Assembly (NCBI GenBank): GCA_002432085.1
Contig: DJFN01000078.1
Span: 1 to 6,859 of the forward strand
Source of the DNA: Flavobacteriales bacterium UBA5871
GTDB lineage: Bacteria > Bacteroidota > Bacteroidia > Flavobacteriales_D > Crocinitomicaceae
Direction of reading: 5' to 3'
DNA length: 6,859 bases
Made by a program: the position numbers and the translations under genes. Numbering within the stretch: the stretch's first letter is position 1; every line of letters begins with the position of its first letter. The notes under the pieces were generated by a model. The model searched no databases and was not told the origin of the DNA. It saw nothing but the letters and a program-made list of their open reading frames with translations. This document shows, in pieces, positions 1-5,033 of the stretch.

Positions 1-819
1 GAACGACGGCCATTTTTTGTGTGTCCAGTCGAGGTAATGCCCGAGATCGACTTCCTTATCCAGCGGCTTACCAAGTTGTGCCTGGTAATTCGGGTAGAAG
101 TCATCGTAGAATTTGTTCACATCGCTGTCGAAAAAGGAAATCGCTACGGTCGAGCTGAGCAGTAATCCCAGTCCGAAAATGGAACCGGTGAGCGCATACA
201 GGAACTGGAACGGCAAGCCGATGATTCCAAGCGCCGTGTGCGCATCCGTCCAGATGGTTTTCCATTTGGCAAACGGACGAAAGGTAAAGAAATTGGAAAC
301 GATTTTTTTCCAGTGAACGAGTACGCCGGTGATGATCGCCAGGAAAAAGAAGAGCGATACGAATCCGGCGATCAGGTAGCCGATCTGTCCGAACTGCCAG
401 TAAAAATGCAGCCAGTAGAGCAAGGTTCCTGTTCCGTAATATTCTTCGTGCGGACCAAATTTCCCGGTCGTTTCGTGGTAAATGTACTCGCCGCCCGCGC
501 GTTCTTTTTCGGAAATAGTGGAATCGGCACTCGGACTTACATAAACCGCCAGCTCGCCATCGTGTTCGTAAAGCGAAATCGTTCTTCCGTAGTGCCCTTT
601 AGTTTCTTTCTGTGCTTTTTCGAATGCTTTTACGAACGAATCCGCACCGGGAGCTTTGGTTGGTTTGGTTTTGCTGATTTCGTATTGTTCCCATTGATTG
701 ATCTCGCCCTGGAACAACGTGAATGCGCCTGCGAAAAAGATCACGAACAACATCACGGAAATGGAAATTCCGCTGATAGTATGCAGGTGAAAAAAAAGAT
801 TATATCTCCGGTTGTTCAT
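1..819 (-). CDS. PepSY-associated transmembrane protein (C-terminus beyond left edge)
   Basis: The first 273 residues are present; the C-terminus lies beyond the left edge. The ATG at 819 follows the upstream stop codon by one base, so translational coupling is likely; no Shine-Dalgarno is visible. Seen: a cytoplasmic start with FFHLHTISG, a first membrane helix (about 15-36), a periplasmic stretch with a short PepSY-like part (about 40-130), a second helix (about 146-169) ending VLVHW, and a third (about 196-229) after WTDAHTALG. Histidines H11, H13, H138, H169 and H194 lie at or near membrane boundaries, as expected for the PepSY_TM family, whose members are usually 370-500 residues. Known: P. 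aeruginosa FpvG, a PepSY protein, is an inner-membrane reductase that helps release iron from ferripyoverdine. Inferred: this is the reductase of the siderophore operon upstream. The family call is firm; the reductase role is inferred from family and context. Confidence 0.9.
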   Translation of the reverse strand, partial: MNNRRYNLFFHLHTISGISISVMLFVIFFAGAFTLFQGEINQWEQYEISKTKPTKAPGADSFVKAFEKAQKETKGHYGRTISLYEHDGELAVYVSPSADSTISEKERAGGEYIYHETTGKFGPHEEYYGTGTLLYWLHFYWQFGQIGYLIAGFVSLFFFLAIITGVLVHWKKIVSNFFTFRPFAKWKTIWTDAHTALGIIGLPFQFLYALTGSIFGLGLLLSSTVAISFFDSDVNKFYDDFYPNYQAQLGKPLDKEVDLGHYLDWTHKKWPSF

Positions 820-820
820 G

Positions 821-1126
821 TCAGACTACAATAGGATGCCAGCTTTGTCCGGCGATAAATAAGCACACAAATAAAGCGATCAATCCGACATAGAGCAGCA
901 AACATTTCCAGCCGTTGTAGAACAGGAACGGCACGATCATCAGAACGATCCACATTGGAAAGGTCAGGAAAGAAAAGGTCGCCACCACGGTCTTGTAATC
1001 GCCCAGCCATTGCGCCACAGCCATGTGCAATGTTGCCGAAACGAGAAAAGCTCCGGGAATCGCAGCTGAAATTTTCGCCACCCGCTGATGCACGGATGTC
1101 GTGAGGTATTTCTTATTTGCGGGCAT
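821..1126 (-). CDS. Small inner-membrane protein, DUF3649-like, of the siderophore operon
   Basis: A 101-residue protein. After a short basic N-terminus containing SVHQRVAKISAAIPGAF, it has three hydrophobic stretches: about 19-38, 48-70 and 73-92. This layout (an amphipathic R-V-A start, a helix, a short loop, then two close helices) resembles DUF3649, a family found beside PepSY_TM and DUF3325 genes next to TonB-dependent siderophore receptors in Proteobacteria. That match is from memory of the family pattern, not a search. The start at 1126 overlaps the upstream gene by 14 bp, and the TGA stop lies one base before the PepSY ATG, so the three genes are tightly coupled. No enzymatic motif is visible. 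The likely role is an accessory membrane subunit of periplasmic ferric-siderophore processing. An unrelated small membrane protein is possible, but the context makes this less likely. Confidence 0.8.
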   Translation of the reverse strand: MPANKKYLTTSVHQRVAKISAAIPGAFLVSATLHMAVAQWLGDYKTVVATFSFLTFPMWIVLMIVPFLFYNGWKCLLLYVGLIALFVCLFIAGQSWHPIVV

Positions 1127-1415
1127 TGGTTTTCGTCGTTACAGGATTTTTAAACAGCAAGGGAGCAAACAGCATTTGCAGGCTCAGAAAAGTCATGATC
1201 GCCACCAGACCGAAGAAGATACTTGCCGGCCAGCCGATTTCCGAGCAGGGAAACAGAAACCCCGTAAGCATCAGCAATACACTGATAATACGGATGACTT
1301 TTCGCGCTTCGCCGGCCAGCTGTGCCAGTTTACCGCGGCGATAGTCGGCTTTTTCCGAAGCGAGGAACAACAGCCAGGTTTCCAGGAAATGTGCTATGAA
1401 GGAAAGTATCAGCAT
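1113..1415 (-). CDS. Small inner-membrane protein, DUF3325-like, of the siderophore operon
   Basis: A 100-residue protein if it starts at the ATG at 1415. The frame stays open upstream to a TTG at 1463 (116 residues), one base after the receptor stop. I prefer 1415 because the added 16 codons would run through a terminator-like hairpin; the TTG start would give a fuller first helix, so it remains possible. Seen: a first helix (LILSFIAHFLETWLLFLA), a basic cytoplasmic loop with EKADYRRGKLAQLAGEARK, then two helices (RIISVLLMLTGFLFP and ASIFFGLVAIMTFLSLQML) and a lysine-rich tail. The pattern of helix, charged loop with paired arginines, then two helices resembles DUF3325, a partner of PepSY_TM siderophore reductases in Proteobacteria. 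Inferred role: an accessory to iron release from imported siderophore. It overlaps the next gene by 14 bp. Confidence 0.75.
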   Translation of the reverse strand: MLILSFIAHFLETWLLFLASEKADYRRGKLAQLAGEARKVIRIISVLLMLTGFLFPCSEIGWPASIFFGLVAIMTFLSLQMLFAPLLFKNPVTTKTNARK

Positions 1416-1453
1416 AAAAAGCAAAAAAACGGAGTCCGCGAACGAACTCCGTT
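1416..1453 (-). terminator. Hairpin plus T-tract after the receptor gene; likely partial intrinsic terminator
   Basis: On the minus strand AACGGAGT (1453-1446) and ACTCCGTT (1435-1428) form a perfect 8-bp stem with a 10-nt loop. Seven Ts follow, counting the last two stem bases, and a second run of five Ts ends directly at the ATG at 1415. The stem begins 11 nt after the receptor stop codon. This is the layout of a Rho-independent terminator. Because genes of the same pathway follow on the same strand, it probably acts as a leaky terminator that lowers accessory-gene expression relative to the receptor. Confidence 0.75.
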
Positions 1454-1464
1454 GATTAGACAAA

Positions 1465-3864
1465 TCAGAAATTATACGCTACGCTCAGACGGACGTTTCT
1501 TCCCGGCTCTGTCTGCACGTAGTAAGCATTCAGCCACGTGTAGTAAGAACCGCTGTAGAGGTATTCGTTGAGAATATTGAAAACGTTAGCCGTTACTTTG
1601 AGCTTGTTGTTCTCCCAGAAGATTCCGCCGTCGAGACGGAAGTAATCCGGCAGCTCGGCACCACCAGCCGGTGGAAGGTCCCAGCTTGTTTCGCGATCGC
1701 CGAGGAACGTTCCGCCAAGAGAAGCTCCCAATCCGCGCAGGACGCCTTCGGAAATACGGTAGGACAACCATGCATTGGCCGTGTGACGCGCAAATCCAGG
1801 AACGACATCGCCTTCTTTTATGGAAGTCACACCTTCGGTTACGCGCAACACTTTGGATTCTGTCCAGGCGTAGTTTACGATCACGTTGAAGCCTTTGAAT
1901 ACCGTTCCGCGAACGTCGAGCTCAACTCCCTGCGATACTTTTTGTCCCAGCTCTACGCTCAGACCGGAAGTCGGCGGACTGTTCGGATCGGCTGTCAGCT
2001 CGTTGTTTTTCAAAATGCGGTACACCGCCAGAACCGTGTTCCATTTGCCACCGAACCAGTCGTTTTTGATACCGATTTCCTGGTTGTTACCTGTGATCGG
2101 CTGTACGCGATCGCCGTTGGCCAGCTTCCCGTTCTGCGGAATGAACGCCTGATCGTACAAAGCGTAAACCGCCATGTTTTTATGAACGTTTGCACTCAAA
2201 CCGATACGCGGCGTTACGTGCTTGTCGGAAACCGGTGCCCCTCCCCACGCGGATTGCTGAATGTAGGTATAACGACCTGCAAGCGTCAGACGTACGCGGT
2301 TTTCGAAGAAACCAAGCTCGTCCTGAACGTAAATACCAGCATAACGGGAATCCATCAGACCGCCGATCAGCTGTGCACGCTCTTCCAATGGCTTGGAGTA
2401 ATCGAATTCAGGGAAACCGTTTACCGGCGTTCCGAGATTCGGGTTGAAAGGGTCGAATTCCGCGCCGATTGAATCGAGGTCGTGTCCTTGCCCCCAGTCG
2501 GCCCAGTAGGATTTGTTCGACATGTCGAGTCCGGCAAGCACACGGTGACGAATCGGACCGGTTTTCACATCACCTGTCAGGTAAGCCTGTCCCATGCTCA
2601 TGATGCTTTTCGCGTCCCAGATGCTGACGTTGCGAATGAATTTTCCATCCGGATTCACAACGCTTGCCCACATGGAAGAACCTTGCTGCATATAATGGAA
2701 ACGCGCCAGTTGTACGTTGACTTTCCAGGAAGGATTGATGCGGTGCTCGAGGTAAGCGAAGAGGCTATGATCATTGATTTTCGTCGATGGCAGGCCCTGT
2801 GGCAGCCAGGAAACCTCTCGCGGCAATGTTTCGTAGCCAGTTGGCGAAAAAATGTAGTAAGAACCGACGTTGCTCATGTTGGCACGCTGATAGTTGTATT
2901 CCAGCGTCAGTTTCGTGTTCTTATCGAGCTGGTAGGAAATAACCGGAGCAATGGAATAACGGTCGTTGAATTCGTTTACGCGGTGCGATTTTTTGTTTTG
3001 TGCTGAAACATTCAGGCGATACAGCCATTTACCGTCCTGCGACAGTTTGCCGTCCAGATCGACAGCAGCGCGGTACAGGTCGAAGCTGCCCAGCGTGAAG
3101 GAAACTTCACCTCTTTCATTCCCGGTTGGTTTTTTCGTTACGACGTTGTACAATCCGCTCGGATCGCCATTCGCCAGCATAAATCCGGCAGGACCTTTTA
3201 CGAATTCCACGCGCTCAACCGTGCTCATATCTTCGGTCAGTGGTCCCCAGTAAGAGTTTACCACGTTGAAACCGTTACGGAAAGCCTGGACCTGCGAGCC
3301 ACGTGCGTTAACATTGGTATAAAGATCGCCCCAGTGTTCGGAACGGTAAGTACCGCTGACATTGCGCAGTACGCCGTCGCTCATGCTGATCACCTGCTGA
3401 TCGGCCAGTGCGTCTTTGGAAATCACCTGGATGTTCTGCGGAATTTCCAGCAGCGGCGCGTTCAAACGAAGAGAAGCAGAAGGATCTGCCGCAGCGTAAC
3501 GGTTCTTTTCGGCGATTACCACAAATTCGTCAAGCTCTGTGTTCTTTGTAATATTGGCTACCAGTCCCGGCAATTTAACAGAGCTGCCGGCATCAACATG
3601 GATCGTTTTTTCCAGCGCCGTACCGTGTGGAACGAGCACCTGGAGTATGTAATCGCCCGGAGCGACTTCGGTCATGGTAAAGCTACCGTTGTTGTCGGTC
3701 ACGGTTGCATACGTTGTTTCCTTGAGCACAACACGAACCTGAACGGCCGGTGTTCCTTCGGTGGTCTGGATCGTTCCTGTGACGGTCCCGTTCTGTGCGA
3801 ATGCCCAGCTTCCGGTGAGAAGGAAAGCCATCAGCATAGTCGCATTAAAGAGTATTGATTTCAT
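1465..3864 (-). CDS. TonB-dependent outer-membrane siderophore receptor
   Basis: A 799-residue receptor importing a ferric siderophore (substrate unknown) across the outer membrane with TonB-ExbBD energy. The frame is open to 3957, but the ATG at 3864 is chosen because it starts a clear signal peptide (MKSILFNATMLMAFLLTGSWAFA, cleavage after A23) and lies just below a promoter. Then come a carboxypeptidase-regulatory-like domain (about 26-105), a TonB box (LDEFVVIAEK, 111-120), a plug (about 135-246) with RGSQVQAFRNGF and VERVEFVKGPAGFML then GDPSGLYNVVTKKP, and a 22-strand-type barrel ending in the terminal phenylalanine (VRLSVAYNF). The KGPAG...GDPSG.N.VTK signature is that of TIGR01783 siderophore receptors of the FhuA/FoxA type rather than SusC. 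There is no STN signalling domain, so sigma/anti-sigma control is not expected; a Fur-family-like site adjoins the promoter. It is the first gene of an operon with PepSY-type membrane proteins. Confidence 0.95.
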   Translation of the reverse strand: MKSILFNATMLMAFLLTGSWAFAQNGTVTGTIQTTEGTPAVQVRVVLKETTYATVTDNNGSFTMTEVAPGDYILQVLVPHGTALEKTIHVDAGSSVKLPGLVANITKNTELDEFVVIAEKNRYAAADPSASLRLNAPLLEIPQNIQVISKDALADQQVISMSDGVLRNVSGTYRSEHWGDLYTNVNARGSQVQAFRNGFNVVNSYWGPLTEDMSTVERVEFVKGPAGFMLANGDPSGLYNVVTKKPTGNERGEVSFTLGSFDLYRAAVDLDGKLSQDGKWLYRLNVSAQNKKSHRVNEFNDRYSIAPVISYQLDKNTKLTLEYNYQRANMSNVGSYYIFSPTGYETLPREVSWLPQGLPSTKINDHSLFAYLEHRINPSWKVNVQLARFHYMQQGSSMWASVVNPDGKFIRNVSIWDAKSIMSMGQAYLTGDVKTGPIRHRVLAGLDMSNKSYWADWGQGHDLDSIGAEFDPFNPNLGTPVNGFPEFDYSKPLEERAQLIGGLMDSRYAGIYVQDELGFFENRVRLTLAGRYTYIQQSAWGGAPVSDKHVTPRIGLSANVHKNMAVYALYDQAFIPQNGKLANGDRVQPITGNNQEIGIKNDWFGGKWNTVLAVYRILKNNELTADPNSPPTSGLSVELGQKVSQGVELDVRGTVFKGFNVIVNYAWTESKVLRVTEGVTSIKEGDVVPGFARHTANAWLSYRISEGVLRGLGASLGGTFLGDRETSWDLPPAGGAELPDYFRLDGGIFWENNKLKVTANVFNILNEYLYSGSYYTWLNAYYVQTEPGRNVRLSVAYNF

Positions 3865-3885
3865 GTATTGTTTATAAGCTGGCCG

Positions 3886-3893
3886 CAAAAGTA
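3886..3893 (-). promoter_or_regulatory. Bacteroidota-type -7 promoter element of the receptor operon
   Basis: The minus strand reads TACTTTTG, an exact match to the TAnnTTTG -7 element used by the Bacteroidota primary sigma factor. It ends 21 bases before the receptor ATG, giving a leader of roughly 18 nt. No convincing -33 TTTG is seen; the upstream spacer is instead occupied by an inverted repeat. Confidence 0.7.
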
Positions 3894-3898
3894 CTATG

Positions 3899-3911
3899 TA
3901 GAATCGTTCTA
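3899..3911. promoter_or_regulatory. Candidate Fur-family operator (TAGAA-N3-TTCTA)
   Basis: TAGAA and TTCTA form a perfect 5-bp inverted repeat around TCG. Framed as 3898-3912, it fits the 7-1-7 geometry of Fur/PerR boxes with five of seven arm positions symmetrical. It lies five bases upstream of the -7 element, in the promoter spacer, so bound repressor would block RNA polymerase. Iron-responsive repression is what a siderophore receptor would need, but the regulator's identity is inferred. Confidence 0.45.
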
Positions 3912-3941
3912 AATAATACCTGAATTGTGGTAATTTCCAGC

Positions 3942-3976
3942 TAAAACAAAAACACAAAACTACCCTCTATAGGGTA
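3942..3976 (-). terminator. Probable intrinsic terminator of xth
   Basis: On the minus strand TACCCT (3976-3971), a 4-nt loop and AGGGTA (3966-3961) form a perfect 6-bp stem. A T-rich tract follows at 3959-3942, interrupted only by single Gs. It lies about 100 nt after the xth stop codon and upstream of the receptor promoter, so it would insulate the receptor operon from xth readthrough. The stem is short and the T-tract broken, so strength is uncertain. Confidence 0.5.
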
Positions 3977-3979
3977 TGT

Positions 3980-4007
3980 CAGTCTCCAGTCGACAGTTAC
4001 CAGTCTC
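3980..4007. repeat. Four-unit 7-bp tandem array, core CAGT
   Basis: CAGT occurs at 3980, 3987, 3994 and 4001, an exact 7-bp period. The units are CAGTCTC, CAGTCGA, CAGTTAC and CAGTCTC, so the core is constant and the three trailing bases vary. It lies in the xth-receptor intergenic region. Function unknown. Confidence 0.7.
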
Positions 4008-4038
4008 CGATCGGTTTTGAATCTGAATCGGTCCTGAA

Positions 4039-4052
4039 GCCTGTCGACAGGC
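4039..4052. repeat. Perfect 14-bp palindrome GCCTGTCGACAGGC
   Basis: Each half (GCCTGTC / GACAGGC) is the exact reverse complement of the other, with no loop. It lies 22 bases after the xth stop codon. No T-tract follows on either strand, so it is not a standard intrinsic terminator. It resembles short GC-rich intergenic palindromes dispersed in some bacterial genomes; that comparison is inference. Confidence 0.6.
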
Positions 4053-4074
4053 GGTTCTGAAATCCTGCGGTCTT

Positions 4075-4839
4075 TTAGAGAGCGAGCTCGATTCCCACCG
4101 GGCAATGGTCAGAGCCATAAACTTCGTTGTGAATGGTCGCCGATTTGACTTTCGGCAGGAAACCTTCACTTACAAGGAAATAATCGATACGCCAGCCGAT
4201 GTTCTTGTCGCGCGCGCCGCCGCGGTAGCTCCACCAGGAATAGCGGATCTCATCGCCGTTGATCGCACGGAATGAATCCACAAGCCCGTTGGAAGTAAAG
4301 GCATCCATTCCATCGATCTCCTGCTGCATGTGTCCGGCCGATTTGTTGTAATTCGCCTTCGGACGGGCAAGGTCGATGGATTTATGCGCCACGTTCATAT
4401 CACCGCAAACGATCACCGGTTTTCTGGCTTCGAGTCCTTTGAGGTATTTCAGGAAATCGGCATCCCAGGTCTGACGATAGCCCAGACGCAGCAACTCGCT
4501 TCCCGAATTCGGCACGTAAACCGTCACGAGGAAGAATCCCGGATATTCGGCGCAGATCACGCGGCCTTCGTTGTCATGCTCCGGAACGTTCATATCGTAA
4601 GTCACGTTGATCGGCATTTCTTTCGTGATGATCGCCGTTCCGGAATAACCTTTTCGTTCCGCTTCGTTGGCAAAAACGTGGTAGCCTTGCAAAGTACCCA
4701 TCACTTCTTTCACTTGCTCGACAGAAGCCTTCGTTTCCTGCAGACAGATCACATCCGGGTCCATGGCCTGCATGTCGGTGATAAAGCTTTTCTGCGCAAT
4801 GGCGCGGATTCCGTTGACGTTGAAAGAGATGATTTTCAT
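4075..4839 (-). CDS. xth: Exodeoxyribonuclease III-family AP endonuclease
   Basis: A 254-residue cytoplasmic, Mg-dependent enzyme that cleaves DNA 5' of abasic sites and removes 3' blocking groups in base excision repair. The single endonuclease/exonuclease/phosphatase domain spans the whole protein, the normal length for the ExoA/Xth group. Motifs in order: FNVNG (N7), LQETK (E35, metal ligand), VYVPNSG (Y108), CGDMNVAH (D147 and N149), RIDYFLVS, and GSDHCPVG (D244-H245, catalytic pair). All expected active-site residues are present. The ATG at 4839 starts exactly at the conserved MKIISFNVNG and lies 17 bases after a TAnnTTTG element. It is divergent from mutS2, another DNA-maintenance gene, across a repeat-filled region, and monocistronic as far as can be seen. 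Closely related subgroups (ExoA versus XthA) cannot be separated by eye. Confidence 0.97.
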   Translation of the reverse strand: MKIISFNVNGIRAIAQKSFITDMQAMDPDVICLQETKASVEQVKEVMGTLQGYHVFANEAERKGYSGTAIITKEMPINVTYDMNVPEHDNEGRVICAEYPGFFLVTVYVPNSGSELLRLGYRQTWDADFLKYLKGLEARKPVIVCGDMNVAHKSIDLARPKANYNKSAGHMQQEIDGMDAFTSNGLVDSFRAINGDEIRYSWWSYRGGARDKNIGWRIDYFLVSEGFLPKVKSATIHNEVYGSDHCPVGIELAL

Positions 4840-4856
4840 GGAAATTCTATTTTGGA

Positions 4857-4864
4857 CAAATATA
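4857..4864 (-). promoter_or_regulatory. Bacteroidota-type -7 promoter element of xth
   Basis: The minus strand reads TATATTTG, an exact TAnnTTTG match ending 17 bases before the xth ATG, giving a leader of about 14 nt. No -33 TTTG is evident; one base separates the element from the GAGTT array, which fills the upstream region. Confidence 0.65.
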
Positions 4865-4865
4865 T

Positions 4866-4905
4866 TAGTTTCGGAGTTGGTGAGTTAATGAGTTGACGAG
4901 TTTAT
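4866..4905. repeat. 8-bp tandem array, core GAGTT (AACTC on minus strand), xth side
   Basis: GAGTT occurs at 4874, 4882, 4890 and 4898, an exact 8-bp period, and TAGTT at 4866 is a fifth unit with one mismatch. The three bases after each core vary. Read on the minus strand, the units are AACTC cores pointing toward xth and abutting its -7 element. Confidence 0.8.
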
Positions 4906-4940
4906 TTATCTAAATCATCACCGTTAGCAATCAATTTCCG

Positions 4941-5015
4941 CAACTCTTTAACTCGTAACTAGCAACTCTTCAACTTCCAACTCAAAAACTCTCCAACTCA
5001 CCAACTCTCAAACTA
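4941..5015. repeat. 7-8-bp tandem array, core AACTC, mutS2 side
   Basis: Ten units begin at 4942, 4950, 4957, 4964, 4972, 4979, 4987, 4995, 5003 and 5011, so spacing alternates between 7 and 8 bp. Seven cores are exact AACTC; those at 4957, 4972 and 5011 differ in the last base (AACTA, AACTT, AACTA). The array is inverted relative to the xth-side array. Bases 4995-5007 are an exact reverse complement of 4874-4886, and 4941-4954 matches the reverse complement of 4882-4895 at 13 of 14 positions. Confidence 0.8.
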
Positions 5016-5021
5016 TCCAGC

Positions 5022-5029
5022 TAACTTTG
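5022..5029 (+). promoter_or_regulatory. Bacteroidota-type -7 promoter element of mutS2
   Basis: TAACTTTG is an exact TAnnTTTG match, and only four bases (CACT) separate it from the mutS2 ATG. With the usual spacing, the transcript would begin at or within a few bases of the start codon. No -33 TTTG is seen upstream, where the AACTC array lies. Confidence 0.65.
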
Positions 5030-5033
5030 CACT

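Noticed and set aside
238..834. 198-codon plus-strand open frame
   Set aside because: It lies opposite the PepSY protein, whose minus-strand translation has clear membrane helices and conserved histidines.
1783..2472. 229-codon plus-strand open frame, and similar frames at 2482-3006 and 3334-3858
   Set aside because: All are opposite the receptor gene, which has a complete family architecture on the minus strand.
3865..3957. Upstream extension of the receptor frame by 31 codons
   Set aside because: It would place extra residues before a clear signal peptide and run through the promoter and operator.
4039..4052. Terminator of xth at the GCCTGTCGACAGGC palindrome
   Set aside because: There is no loop and no T-tract on either strand; the hairpin at 3942-3976 fits better.
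3960..4169. 69-codon minus-strand frame across the xth end and intergenic repeats
   Set aside because: It overlaps xth in another frame and consists partly of repeats; nothing supports it as a gene.
4866..5015. CRISPR array
   Set aside because: Units are only 7-8 bp with 2-4-base linkers; there are no 23-40-bp repeats, unique spacers or cas genes.
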